A DNA stretch of 64,000 bases from Zhuqueibacter pondensis (GCA_034505955.1 JAPDQK010000025.1:1-64000), one strand, 5' to 3'; shown: positions 1 to 8,205, numbered from the stretch's first letter. Notes: generated by a model from the letters alone, not told the origin. Numbers and translations: made by a program.

Positions 1-59
1 CATGTTTGAAAGCACTGAGTAACCCTGGCATGATTGAATTTTAAACCATGGAGGAAGAT

Positions 60-1472
60 ATGAATTCCCGCATCGCGAATCATCGAATGGTCTTGATGAT
101 TATCATCGCAGCATTCATGGTCCCGGCAATTTCCCCGGCACAGAATCTCAAGTGTTTCATTCTGACGCCGCCGGAACAACTGCTCGAAGGCGTGAAGCAA
201 GTGGCGATTACGGATTTTGCCGTTACCACCAGTTATCATTCCGACGAGGCGCCGGGAAAGGAAAAAAAGGGCGTCATCGGTTTCCTTGAAAAAGTCAGCG
301 AAGCCGGGAAAAGCGGCCAGCGTTTTACCGATAGCGGCGTCAAGCTGACGGATATGATGATCGCGATGCTGCTGGAAGATGATCGCGGTATCCGCGAAGT
401 CGGCAGCGGTTTCCTCGGGTTGGGCAAAAAGGAGGGCAGGAGTTTTCAGCAGGGTGCGCGCACGAATGTCTTTGGGGTGGTCGAGCGCACCCGCCTGCAG
501 CAAGTGATGAGCGAGCTTCAGCTCGGACAGAGTGGCATCGTCAATGAGGCACAAGCCGCGCAGGTCGGGCAATTGCTCGGCGTCGATGCCATCATCACCG
601 GCAATCTCTCGGTTTCCTGCGAGGATCGCTGGGTGAAGGAAAATCGCGAGGACAAAAAGAAGGGCAAATATCAGGTTAATTGCAACCAGCGGGTTGCCAG
701 CGCTTCCGGAACCATCCGCATCATCAAAGTGGAGACCGGCCAGGTGATCGGCTCCAAGCAAAGCAATCATAAAGAGGAGCTCAAGAAATGCGAGGGCGAG
801 TGGGGCAAGGATCTGCCCACGCCGGAGACGACCGTCGATGCATGCCTGAACGCGGTGGCCAGGGAATTGGTTGATTATTTCGCACCGCGTTTCGAACAAC
901 AGAAGCTCGAATTCGCCAAGATCGAGGGTGATGAATACAAACGCTTTTACGAGACGGCGAAAAACGCCCTGGAGCGCTACGACATTGACACGGCCTATTT
1001 GCAGTATGCGGCGATCGCCGAACAGGATCCATACAACCATGCCGCGCTGTTCAATCTCGGCGTGCTTTATGATGCGGTCGGCGACTACAAGCATGCGCAG
1101 GAAAAATATGCCATGGCCGCCAGGCTGAAGAGCAAGGAGGACAAATACATCAAAGCGCAAGCCCGGGTTGCCAGGCAGCTCGCCTTTTGGGACAAGTTGA
1201 ATGCGCTCGGCATTTACATTCAAGAGCGCACCTTTGAAGTTTCCGCCGAGCAAGTGCAGGCGGCAGGCGTTGCCAAGATTCAGGTGAGCGGCTCGAGCTC
1301 GGAGCGCTTTGAGATCAAAGCCGAGCCGAATCCGGCCAGCCAGACTTTGTTGAGGGTGCCCGGCGAGATCGAATTGGAGCTGATTCAGGATGCGGGTGAC
1401 TGGTATAAAATCAAACTGCTCGATGGCAGGGAAGGATTTATCGCGAAGAAGAATGCGAAGATGCTGAAGTAA
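60..1472 (+). CDS. Exported CsgG-like protein with TPR and C-terminal SH3 domain
   Basis: A 470-residue exported protein. The ATG at 60 is preferred over the in-frame ATG at 48 because GGAGG lies at 50-54 at normal spacing. Residues 1-28 look like a signal peptide (basic start, long hydrophobic run, then SPAQ). Residues of about 45-240 resemble the CsgG/curli-secretion fold: a segment ERTRLQQVMSELQLGQSG followed by GQLLGVDAIITGNL is typical of CsgG-type proteins that report on envelope lipoproteins. About 265-370 holds TPR-like helices (YLQYAAIAEQDPYNHAALFN), and the last 50 residues resemble a bacterial SH3 domain (DWYKIKLLDGREGFI). There is no lipobox cysteine, so it is more likely periplasmic than lipid-anchored. 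The exact role is unknown; an envelope assembly or sensing role is inference. It stands alone, facing the toxin-antitoxin pair convergently. Confidence 0.75.
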   Translation: MNSRIANHRMVLMIIIAAFMVPAISPAQNLKCFILTPPEQLLEGVKQVAITDFAVTTSYHSDEAPGKEKKGVIGFLEKVSEAGKSGQRFTDSGVKLTDMMIAMLLEDDRGIREVGSGFLGLGKKEGRSFQQGARTNVFGVVERTRLQQVMSELQLGQSGIVNEAQAAQVGQLLGVDAIITGNLSVSCEDRWVKENREDKKKGKYQVNCNQRVASASGTIRIIKVETGQVIGSKQSNHKEELKKCEGEWGKDLPTPETTVDACLNAVARELVDYFAPRFEQQKLEFAKIEGDEYKRFYETAKNALERYDIDTAYLQYAAIAEQDPYNHAALFNLGVLYDAVGDYKHAQEKYAMAARLKSKEDKYIKAQARVARQLAFWDKLNALGIYIQERTFEVSAEQVQAAGVAKIQVSGSSSERFEIKAEPNPASQTLLRVPGEIELELIQDAGDWYKIKLLDGREGFIAKKNAKMLK

Positions 1473-1490
1473 AGCGGCTGCAAGCAGTCT

Positions 1491-1985
1491 CTAGCTTTTT
1501 TGCCCAACTTGCTCGAGGAATACGCAGAAACTTTCCAATTCCGTTTTCAGTGTCTGGAAAAATTTTGATGTTGTCGAGGCAAGCTCGATTACCGGTTCAC
1601 TTTGAATCTCAAAAACATAGATATTGCGTATGGCATGTCGAAAGCTGAGGAACTCCTTTAGCGTTTGCTTGGTGCTTTCTGTAATAACGTGAGGGCGAAT
1701 TTCGGGCAGTGCTATGCCCATTTGTTCCAATAAATCAACATGCCATTTTTCACCGGCAGGCAATTCGCCATCGACGTTGATGGCAATGCTGCGGAAAATA
1801 CTTTCGATACCGGTGTAAAAAGATTGTAAACGCAGGGCGAGGGAATCGACAATATAGTTTCCAGTTTCCTTGTTTTTTGCCTTCGTAAAATCAACCAAGG
1901 CGGTTTCGATGCGAGTGATGACCCCGGCAAGCACTTCCAGTTCCTGGCGAATTTCTTCGAGAAGAACGAAATATCTGACAGTCAC
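1491..1985 (-). CDS. HepT-like HEPN protein of a MntA/HepT-type toxin-antitoxin pair
   Basis: A 164-residue all-helical protein starting at GTG 1985, which overlaps the upstream nucleotidyltransferase stop by four bases (GTGA). Size, helical make-up and pairing match HepT-like HEPN ribonuclease toxins. The conserved motif region reads FRHAIRNIYVFEI at about residues 115-127. The family pattern RX4HXY would be R116, H121, Y123, but residue 121 is Asn. R116 and Y123 are kept. In known systems HepT is an RNase inactivated by AMPylation of the motif Tyr by MntA. The His-to-Asn change suggests weak or altered RNase activity (inference). It could alternatively belong to a HepT clade that normally carries RHxxRNxY. 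Confidence 0.7.
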   Translation of the reverse strand: MTVRYFVLLEEIRQELEVLAGVITRIETALVDFTKAKNKETGNYIVDSLALRLQSFYTGIESIFRSIAINVDGELPAGEKWHVDLLEQMGIALPEIRPHVITESTKQTLKEFLSFRHAIRNIYVFEIQSEPVIELASTTSKFFQTLKTELESFCVFLEQVGQKS

Positions 1986-2335
1986 AGTTTTATTCCTTCT
2001 TTTTCGATTTTTTCGCTAACCGCAGGCCGGCAATTCCCGAGATCGACAAGGTCAACATTGAAATTTCTGGCCATGCTGAGAACATGGCCATAAGCGGTAA
2101 AGAATTTGTCTAAAGGAATGCCAACAACCGCCATGTCAATATCTGAGCGAAGATGAAATGCCTCAGGCGAAAGCACGGAGCCAAACAAAATCACTTGACG
2201 AGCTGAGAAACTCATCTTGAGTACTTTCGCAATTTCCTTGGCAAGCTCGAGTGCTTCGTGGCGTTTCTTTTCGGCCAGCAGCTTTTCCTGCGCCCTACGT
2301 TCTCGTAATTTTCGTATGTAAGGTTCGTAATCCAT
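1982..2335 (-). CDS. MntA-like minimal nucleotidyltransferase antitoxin
   Basis: A 117-residue protein with a charged helical N-terminus followed by a minimal nucleotidyltransferase core, VILFGSV (G52, S53) then SDIDMAVVG (D65, D67). The GS-Xn-DXD signature has 11 residues between GS and D rather than the usual 10. MntA antitoxins AMPylate a Tyr of their HepT partner. Translational coupling to the downstream HepT-like gene supports that pairing. The ATG at 2335 is chosen because family members commonly begin close to this helix; an in-frame TTG at 2353 would add six residues. Neither start has a clear Shine-Dalgarno. Confidence 0.75.
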   Translation of the reverse strand: MDYEPYIRKLRERRAQEKLLAEKKRHEALELAKEIAKVLKMSFSARQVILFGSVLSPEAFHLRSDIDMAVVGIPLDKFFTAYGHVLSMARNFNVDLVDLGNCRPAVSEKIEKEGIKL

Positions 2336-2414
2336 GAGTGAAAGTTTTATCAAGTCTTCATGTTTTTTAAGTCTTCGCTTTTGACATTGTTAATCTACTT
2401 ATCTCTCGGCTGAA

Positions 2415-3206
2415 ATGCAACCGAAATTTTCACGGACTGCGATATCCGCTTCCATCGACTTCCTCGCCTTCGGCGCGCATCCGGATGATATTGAGCTCGG
2501 CTGTGGCGGTACGTTGATTCGATTGGCGCAACAAGGCTATCGAACGGCTGCGGTGACCCTCACGCGTGGCGAAGCCGGCACCCGCGGCACGCCGGAAATT
2601 CGCCAAAAAGAATTCACCGAGGCTGCAAAAATTATGCAGGTGGCCGTGCATCGGCAGTTGGATATTCCCGACAGCGCCATCGAGGAAACCCATGAAAACA
2701 AACTGAAGCTGGTGCGTGTCATTCGCGAACTGCGCCCGCGCCTGGTGGCCACGGTGCATTGGGAGTCGCGCCATCCGGATCATATTCATACCGCGCATCT
2801 GGTTCGCGACGCCGCGATGATCGCCGGACTCAAAAATTTGATCATTGAAGAGAACGCACACGGAAGTATGCTCGAGCCCTGGCGCCCATTTCGTGTGTTC
2901 TATTTTCCGGAGCGTTTTGAGGTGCACCCGAGCTTCGTCGTTGACATCAGCGCGACCTTCGAGCAAAAAATGAGTGCGGTACGCGCGCATGAGTCGCAAT
3001 TTCATGGCCCGAACATGGAGAAATATGGCACGGAGCAAACCTCGATTGCGCGGCCCGAGTTTCTCGAATTCATCGAAATGAAAAATCGCCGCTGGGGCGC
3101 GATGATCGGCACGAGATACGGCGAAGCGTTTGTCGTGCGGGAAGCGGTGCGGATCGATGATCCGGTTTCCGCCTTCGGAGAATGGTGCCGGGAGGCAATT
3201 CCGTGA
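2415..3206 (+). CDS. bshB1: Bacillithiol biosynthesis deacetylase BshB1 (LmbE/PIG-L family)
   Basis: A 263-residue zinc-dependent deacetylase that removes the acetyl group from N-acetylglucosaminyl-malate, the second step of bacillithiol synthesis. The LmbE signature GAHPDDIELGCGG holds H22, D24 and D25; RGEAGTRGT (51-59) and ESRHPDHIHTAH around H120-H123 match the second metal-binding region of BshB1. The first enzyme, BshA, is encoded at 5113 on the same strand, which strengthens the assignment over other LmbE deacetylases. The two intervening genes are exported thioredoxin-fold proteins. No strong Shine-Dalgarno is seen before the ATG. BshC is not in this window. Confidence 0.88.
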   Translation: MQPKFSRTAISASIDFLAFGAHPDDIELGCGGTLIRLAQQGYRTAAVTLTRGEAGTRGTPEIRQKEFTEAAKIMQVAVHRQLDIPDSAIEETHENKLKLVRVIRELRPRLVATVHWESRHPDHIHTAHLVRDAAMIAGLKNLIIEENAHGSMLEPWRPFRVFYFPERFEVHPSFVVDISATFEQKMSAVRAHESQFHGPNMEKYGTEQTSIARPEFLEFIEMKNRRWGAMIGTRYGEAFVVREAVRIDDPVSAFGEWCREAIP

Positions 3207-3331
3207 GGTAAAAATTTTTTCCGTGCATTCAACGTTTTGATGAATGCCGCAATCTTATTATTATGTGTAAAAGACAGGCAACTCGTCACGAGAGGCCAGA
3301 CAAATCTCATATTCAACTTCAGGAGCAAATT

Positions 3332-3928
3332 ATGATGAAACGATTCCGGAACCTGTTTTGGATTTCCGCGGCCTGCTGGCTGCCGTTTGCCACATTTGCC
3401 GGCACTGCCGAGATGGATAAACCAGTGCCGGTGTTCAAGCTCAAAGGCATCGACGGCAAGGAATACAATCTGGAAAGCTTCAAAAACACCAAAGCCGTGG
3501 TGCTGATGTTCATTGCCACGCGCTGCCCGTATTCCAATGCCTACAATGAGCGGATGGTGAAACTGTTCGATGACTACAAGAACAAAGGTGTGGTCATGCT
3601 CGCCATCAATTCGAACAACACCGAGCCGCTGGAGGAAGTGCGGAAGCATGCTGCGGACAACAAGTTCGAGTTTCCGGTTTTGAAAGACGAGGGCAATGTG
3701 GTCGCCGATGCTTATGGCGCCCAATTCACTCCGGAGATTTTCTTGCTCGACGCCAAGCTCGTCCTGCGCTATCACGGCCGCATCGACAACAGCCACAAGA
3801 TCAATGAAGTCGAAACGCATGACTTGCGCAATGCGCTGGACGCCATGCTGGCTGGCAAGGAGATTTCCAAGAAGGAGACCAAGGCTTTTGGCTGCACCAT
3901 CAAACGGGTGAAGAAAGAGTCGAATTAG
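3332..3928 (+). CDS. Exported peroxiredoxin-like/redoxin protein (PRX_like1 type)
   Basis: A 198-residue thioredoxin-fold protein. The ATG at 3332 follows AGGAG at 3321-3325; an upstream in-frame ATG (3263) lacks a site. Residues 1-23 form a signal peptide ending ATFA. The redox loop is ATRCPYSNAY with a single Cys (C65), and a second Cys lies near the C-terminus in AFGCTIKRV (C188). This arrangement, with TPEIFLLD and RIDNSHK between them, matches the PRX_like1 group of AhpC/TSA-like redoxins rather than a CXXC thioredoxin. It probably acts outside the cytoplasm on peroxides or thiols; the substrate is unknown. It lies between bshB1 and a TlpA-like lipoprotein. Confidence 0.78.
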   Translation: MMKRFRNLFWISAACWLPFATFAGTAEMDKPVPVFKLKGIDGKEYNLESFKNTKAVVLMFIATRCPYSNAYNERMVKLFDDYKNKGVVMLAINSNNTEPLEEVRKHAADNKFEFPVLKDEGNVVADAYGAQFTPEIFLLDAKLVLRYHGRIDNSHKINEVETHDLRNALDAMLAGKEISKKETKAFGCTIKRVKKESN

Positions 3929-3993
3929 TTTTTCTTCCCCCTCAACATATATTTGTAAGAATTTAGCCATCTGAACCTTACCTTAACTAAGGC

Positions 3994-4096
3994 TGTCATT
4001 CCGCAGGCCTGCGGCTGTAAGCTACGCCCGTAGGGAATCTTTTTACTTTGTAAGAAAATACTTGCTAGTACCAAAAAAGATTCTTCCAGAATGACA
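3994..4096. repeat. Family-1 palindromic dispersed element
   Basis: Bounded by TGTCATTC (3994-4001) and its exact inverse GAATGACA (4089-4096). The inner arms carry GCAGGC, CCCGTAGGGAATCTTTTT and the partner AAAAAAGATTC. Related elements lie at 4906-4978, 51707-51864 and 59849-59948. There is no coding capacity; this looks like a MITE- or REP-like dispersed repeat. The T-run next to the stem could also end transcription (inference). Confidence 0.75.
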
Positions 4097-4140
4097 TCTT
4101 CTTCAGTTGGCTAAATTCATACATATATTTTAATTTTACC

Positions 4141-4190
4141 CACGGATCGAAAAGAACTTCCATAATCGGAGAGTGTTTTTTCGATCCGTG
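4141..4190. repeat. 13-bp perfect inverted repeat (CACGGAT type)
   Basis: CACGGATCGAAAA at 4141-4153 pairs exactly with TTTTCGATCCGTG at 4178-4190 across a 24-base loop. The CACGGAT/ATCCGTG ends recall the family-3 elements upstream of lipA and nuoD. It lies just before the TlpA-like gene. Confidence 0.6.
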
Positions 4191-4246
4191 GATGCCTGCG
4201 GGCGTCAGCCTCCTTCGTAATTCAAAAAGAATCGAGCCAAGCCGTC

Positions 4247-4801
4247 ATGATCATTCAACGTTTGTTCCTCGCTTGTAATCAAAGACAAAATCGACAACGA
4301 TCCATTGTTTTCTCCTGGTTGCTGGTGATGGGCTTGTTGCTTTCCGCATGCAGCAAATCTCATGTTGGAACCGATATGGTTCGTCCGATTGACGAGACTG
4401 GATTGCAACAACTCCTTAAAGCCTCGCAGGGCAAAGTTATTTTGCTGAATTTTTGGGCGACGTGGTGCGAGCCGTGTGTGGAGGAGTTCCCGGATCTGAT
4501 GAAAATCGCCCGGCAATTTCAACCCCTTGGTGTCGAGCTTATTTTGGTCTCCGTTGATGATCCTGAGGAAATCGACCGAAGGGTGATACCCTTTCTCGAG
4601 AAGCAGGGGGTCTTTTTCCGCACCTATATCAAAGACAGCAAAGACGATGAGGCCTTCATCAACGCGATCGATGTGAAATGGAGTGGCGCGATTCCGGCGA
4701 CGTTCATTTATGATGTCAATGGCGCATTGGCGAAAAGATTCATAGCCAGGCAGAATTTCAAAACTTTTTCCGAAGCGCTACAGCCGTTGCTGTCAAGATA
4801 G
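4247..4801 (+). CDS. TlpA/ResA-like thioredoxin-fold lipoprotein
   Basis: A 184-residue exported thiol-disulfide protein. A basic N-terminus and hydrophobic stretch (residues 20-34) end in the lipobox LLSAC, so C35 is the likely lipidated residue. The thioredoxin active site is FWATWCEPCVEEF (C74, C77), and the cis-Pro region is GAIPATFIYD. TlpA/ResA-type proteins reduce or isomerise disulfides outside the cytoplasm, often for cytochrome c maturation. No cytochrome genes are nearby, so the substrate is open. It sits between bshB1 and bshA with another exported redoxin, suggesting a thiol-homeostasis neighbourhood. The stop is followed at once by a repeat region. Confidence 0.85.
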   Translation: MIIQRLFLACNQRQNRQRSIVFSWLLVMGLLLSACSKSHVGTDMVRPIDETGLQQLLKASQGKVILLNFWATWCEPCVEEFPDLMKIARQFQPLGVELILVSVDDPEEIDRRVIPFLEKQGVFFRTYIKDSKDDEAFINAIDVKWSGAIPATFIYDVNGALAKRFIARQNFKTFSEALQPLLSR

Positions 4802-4823
4802 TGTATCGATTCAGTAAAACATT

Positions 4824-5039
4824 GTCATTGCGAGCGCGGCGAGGCAATCTCTTTGTAACCAAGAGACTGCGTCAACGGTTCGCTCCCAAGAAAAACTCCT
4901 CCTTTTGTCATGCTCGTAAGCATCTTCACCCGCATGAGCGCGGTGCCAGTACGTGGGAAGATTCCTGGCGGAATGACATTCAGATGGTACGTTTCTGCCC
5001 GAAAGAATGGCCCTCACGCCAAGTACCACTCGCAATGAC
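4824..5039. repeat. Family-2 element with 11-bp inverted ends (MITE-like)
   Basis: The left end GTCATTGCGAG (4824-4834) and right end CTCGCAATGAC (5029-5039) are exact inverse complements. The left arm continues as CGCGGCGAGGCAATCTC, a type of repeat widespread in environmental genomes. The 216-bp element has no gene and contains a second, unrelated palindrome. A MITE-like origin is inferred from the ends alone; no target-site duplication was established. Confidence 0.7.
4906..4978. repeat. Family-1 palindrome nested in the family-2 element
   Basis: Ends are TGTCATGC (4906-4913) and GAATGACA (4971-4978), with inner ATCTTC/GAAGATTC arms like the other family-1 copies. Its position inside the 4824-5039 element implies later insertion. 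Confidence 0.55.
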
Positions 5040-5112
5040 GGTTCATGTGTAAATGTTTTTATGAAACGAGGTCGTAGTTTTCTGTGACACCCTCATCATC
5101 GGGTTTGCTCTC

Positions 5113-6234
5113 ATGAAAATCGGCATGATCTGTTATCCCACGCACGGCGGCTCCGGCGTCGTTGCTTCGGAACTCGGGTTGGCGCTGGCGCGGCGCGGAC
5201 ATGAAGTTCACTTCATCAGCTACGCTGTGCCGTTTCGATTGCGGGAATTCAATCCGAATATTTTTATTCACGAAGTTGATGTGGCCTCCTATCCGCTGTT
5301 CAAGTACCCACCCTATGTGCTCGGCCTTGCCACCAAAATCGTCGATGTGGTGCAGGAATACGGCCTCGATATTATTCATGCACATTATGCCGTGCCGCAT
5401 GCCACCAGTGCGTATCTCGCCAGGCAAATTCTTCATTCCCTCAATTTGAAAGTGATCACCACGTTGCACGGCACGGACATTACGCTGGTGGGCGCCGACA
5501 AGTCCTTTTTCAGTGTGATCAAGTTCAGCATCGAAGAATCGGATGGCGTCACTGCGGTTTCCCATTACCTCAAACAGCGAACCATCGAGGAATTTCGGAT
5601 TCAACGCGACATCAGGGTGATTTACAATTTCATTGACCCCGGCAGAGGTGAGAATCAGAGGCAGGGCTTGTGTCGTCGCGAAAAGTATGCCCGAGCCGGC
5701 GAAAAAGTTTTGTGCCATGCCTCCAATTTTCGTCCGGTGAAGCGTGTCAGCGATGTCGTCCGCATTTTCGCCAAAGTTCGCGAGCAAATGCCCTGCAAGC
5801 TTTTGCTCGTTGGTGAGGGGCCGGAAAGGTTGTTTATTCAGCAACTCGTCAAGGAGCTCAAGCTGCGCGAGGATGTGCTCTTCCTCGGCGAAGTCGATTA
5901 TATCGAGGAAGTATTGCGCTGCGCCGATCTTTTTCTACTCACCAGTGAGCAGGAGAGTTTTGGGTTGGTGGCACTGGAGGCGATGAATTGCGGCGTGCCG
6001 GTCATTGGTTCGCGTACCGGCGGCATTCCGGAAGTGGTGGTGCATGGCGAAACCGGCTTTCTCTTTCCGGTCGGTGAAATCAATGCCATGGCGCAGGCCG
6101 CCATCGATTTGCTGCACGATGATGAAAAACGCCAGCGTTTCATCAGAGCCAGCAGGCAACACGCACGGCAGTTTGATGTGGAAAAGATCATGCCGGAGTG
6201 GGAGAGCTATTATCAAGAGATCATGGCGCAATGA
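5113..6234 (+). CDS. bshA: N-acetyl-alpha-D-glucosaminyl L-malate synthase BshA
   Basis: A 373-residue GT4 glycosyltransferase joining UDP-GlcNAc to L-malate, the first step of bacillithiol synthesis in the cytoplasm. The N-terminus MKIGMICYPTHGGSGVVASE, the block HAHYAVPHATSAYLAR (about 96-111) and TTLHGTDITLVG (about 118-129) are characteristic of BshA rather than other GT4 enzymes. The C-terminal nucleotide-sugar domain has the usual LLTSEQESFGLVALEAM block. Length fits the family. With bshB1 at 2415 it supplies the first two bacillithiol steps. No strong Shine-Dalgarno is seen. Confidence 0.92.
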   Translation: MKIGMICYPTHGGSGVVASELGLALARRGHEVHFISYAVPFRLREFNPNIFIHEVDVASYPLFKYPPYVLGLATKIVDVVQEYGLDIIHAHYAVPHATSAYLARQILHSLNLKVITTLHGTDITLVGADKSFFSVIKFSIEESDGVTAVSHYLKQRTIEEFRIQRDIRVIYNFIDPGRGENQRQGLCRREKYARAGEKVLCHASNFRPVKRVSDVVRIFAKVREQMPCKLLLVGEGPERLFIQQLVKELKLREDVLFLGEVDYIEEVLRCADLFLLTSEQESFGLVALEAMNCGVPVIGSRTGGIPEVVVHGETGFLFPVGEINAMAQAAIDLLHDDEKRQRFIRASRQHARQFDVEKIMPEWESYYQEIMAQ

Positions 6235-6390
6235 CAAATACCGTGAGCAGTTATCAGCCACCAGTCAACAGTAACAGGAGCAATTTCCGGCACAAAACTG
6301 TTGTGACAAACCTCAGGAAAAAGTTACAACACGACCAGATCATTCTAAACCAAGGTACATGTAATCACCCTCAACTTACCTCAAAATTCT

Positions 6391-7731
6391 ATGAGCAAAC
6401 CCATCGAATCAATCAAAGCGGGGCGTTTGGTCTCGCTCGACGTTTTTCGCGGCATCACCATTGCCGGCATGCTGTTGGTGAATAATCCCGGGAGTTGGAG
6501 TCATGTTTATCCTCCCCTGCGCCACGCCGAATGGCATGGCTGCACGCCAACGGATTTGATTTTCCCGTTTTTTCTTTTCATCGTCGGCGTGGCGATGGTG
6601 ATATCATTCTCAAAACGCATTGCGCGCGGGGACAGCCGGAGCAAATTGTTTGTACAAGTCATCCGGCGCTCGCTCATTATTTTTGGTTTTGGCTGGTTGA
6701 TGCATGGATATCCTTATTATCATCTTTCCACCAATCATCTCGTCGCCGGCACATTGAAGCAGCACATTATCTTCCCATTATACTTCCTCGCCTTCAGCAT
6801 TGCCATTGTGATGTCATTTGCAGAAAGTCCGGACGATGGTGACGGCCGGAAGAAATCGTTTGTCCGGGTCGTACGGTGGGCGATCATTATCATCGGTCTC
6901 GGATTATTGATTTTTGGAATTCCGTACGATCTTTCCACTTTTCGCATTCCTGGAGTTCTCCAGCGCATCGCCTTGTGCTATTTCTTTGCTTCGCTTGTGG
7001 TTTTGAAAACCAATGTCAAGGGTCAGGTTGCCATCACCGTGGCTTTGTTGCTTGTCTACTGGGCTTTGATGAAGCTGGTGCCGGTGCCGGGGTTCGGTGC
7101 GGGAATTTTGGAAAAACAGGGAAATCTCGCCGCCTATATTGATAATGCCTTGCTCTCCGGTCATCTCTGGCAGCAATCAAAGACCTGGGATCCGGAAGGA
7201 CTGCTGAGTACGCTACCAGCGATTGCCACCACTCTCTTCGGCGTGCTCACGGGTCACTGGATACAGAGCAAACGCAACCAGTACGAAATTGTCTCCGGGC
7301 TTTTTGTCGCAGGCTGTGTTGGGCTTGCGCTCGGCTGGGTTTGGAGCGCGTGGTTTCCGCTCAACAAAAGTTTGTGGACCAGCTCCTACAGTGTGTACAC
7401 CGCAGGAATGGCGTTGTGCTTTCTCGGCGTGTGTTATTACCTGATTGATGTGAAGGGTTATAAAGGCTGGACGAAACCGTTCGTGGTTTATGGCATGAAT
7501 GCGATTACGGTGTTTGTGCTGTCCGGGTTGGTTGCCCGGTTGCTCACGTTATGGAAGGTCGATGGAACACCGGAAGCTTCGATCACGATGCAGCGCTGGA
7601 TTTACCAAAATCTTTTTGCCTCGTGGGCCGGCCCGTTGAATGGCTCGCTATTTTTCGCCATCGGTTACGTTTTATTCTGGCTGGGCATCATGTGGATTTT
7701 CTATTGGCGCAGGATTTTTATCAAGATCTAA
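6391..7731 (+). CDS. HGSNAT/NagX-like multi-pass acyltransferase family protein
   Basis: A 446-residue integral membrane protein with roughly ten to twelve hydrophobic segments. The N-terminus RLVSLDVFRGITIAGMLLVN followed by HAEWHGCTPTDLIFPFFLF (H and D conserved) is the signature of the heparan-alpha-glucosaminide N-acetyltransferase-like family (COG4299/DUF5009). In eukaryotes such proteins move acetyl groups from acetyl-CoA across a membrane to glucosamine; bacterial members are little studied. The proximity to bshA, which handles GlcNAc, is suggestive but unproven. The last 60 bases overlap the convergent MauE-like gene (7672-8205). The 156-base gap before it holds no clear promoter. Confidence 0.8.
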   Translation: MSKPIESIKAGRLVSLDVFRGITIAGMLLVNNPGSWSHVYPPLRHAEWHGCTPTDLIFPFFLFIVGVAMVISFSKRIARGDSRSKLFVQVIRRSLIIFGFGWLMHGYPYYHLSTNHLVAGTLKQHIIFPLYFLAFSIAIVMSFAESPDDGDGRKKSFVRVVRWAIIIIGLGLLIFGIPYDLSTFRIPGVLQRIALCYFFASLVVLKTNVKGQVAITVALLLVYWALMKLVPVPGFGAGILEKQGNLAAYIDNALLSGHLWQQSKTWDPEGLLSTLPAIATTLFGVLTGHWIQSKRNQYEIVSGLFVAGCVGLALGWVWSAWFPLNKSLWTSSYSVYTAGMALCFLGVCYYLIDVKGYKGWTKPFVVYGMNAITVFVLSGLVARLLTLWKVDGTPEASITMQRWIYQNLFASWAGPLNGSLFFAIGYVLFWLGIMWIFYWRRIFIKI

Positions 7732-8205
7732 GGCAAAGCTGAAAATCGGTTTGTCGAAGAAAAAGATCAAGAGCGCGGCGGCCAGCAAAATCACATCTTC
7801 GAGCAGCTTGCCGAATCCGACACGGCTGGCGATCTTGAACGGCGTCGAGCAACCACAAGTGATGTCAATCCCTCTTGCCATGCTGGTTGCGACCGCCGCC
7901 GTAAAAATCGCCATCGCGCTGGCAATCAGAATGGCACCGCCGCGCAGCAGGATTCCGGAAAGTAAACTGGCGCCTGAAAGCAATTCGATCCAGGGTAGAA
8001 TGATTGCCAGCACGTTGATCGCCGGCCGGGGCAGGATACGATAATTATCGATGGCCTCCGCGAATCCTGCCAAATCCCCGAGCTTGCTAAAGCCACTATA
8101 GATGAATATAAAGCCCAACAGCAACCGGAGAGTCAGCGTCAACCAGCGATATTGTAGGATGTTTTTGACAGACATTGTTGTAAAAGAGTTTTTTGAAAAG
8201 AGCAT
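7672..8205 (-). CDS. MauE/DoxX-like membrane protein
   Basis: A 177-residue protein with four predicted transmembrane helices. The first helix reads RLLLGFIFIYSGFSKLGD and the later segment ITCGCSTPF carries a Cys pair; both are typical of the MauE (methylamine utilisation)/DoxX superfamily. MauE-like proteins are often linked to disulfide or electron transfer in the envelope. It lies 39 bases downstream of a membrane-anchored rhodanese on the same strand, a pairing seen widely in this family. Start choice is uncertain: ATG 8205 or the in-frame ATG 8175, neither with a good ribosome site. It overlaps the end of the convergent acyltransferase gene by 60 bases. Confidence 0.8.
   Translation of the reverse strand: MLFSKNSFTTMSVKNILQYRWLTLTLRLLLGFIFIYSGFSKLGDLAGFAEAIDNYRILPRPAINVLAIILPWIELLSGASLLSGILLRGGAILIASAMAIFTAAVATSMARGIDITCGCSTPFKIASRVGFGKLLEDVILLAAALLIFFFDKPIFSFALDLDKNPAPIENPHDAQPE

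Larger units (their letters stand above)
3929..4246. other. Gene-free gap holding two inverted repeats
   Basis: A 318-base stretch without a plausible gene. It contains a family-1 palindromic element at 3994-4096 and a separate 13-bp inverted repeat at 4141-4190, both listed separately. No promoter with good -35/-10 boxes was recognised before the downstream lipoprotein gene. Confidence 0.6.
4802..5112. other. Gap filled mostly by nested repeat elements
   Basis: This 311-base gap before bshA is largely occupied by a 216-bp element with 11-bp inverted ends (4824-5039) into which a family-1 palindrome (4906-4978) is nested. Short open frames crossing it follow the repeat and show no protein-like features. 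Confidence 0.65.

Noticed and set aside
3002..3970. 322-codon minus-strand frame spanning bshB1 end and the redoxin gene
   Set aside because: It runs antisense over two well-supported genes and has no domain.
4801..5052. Plus-strand frame across the repeat before bshA
   Set aside because: It lies entirely in nested palindromic repeats and reads as translated repeat.
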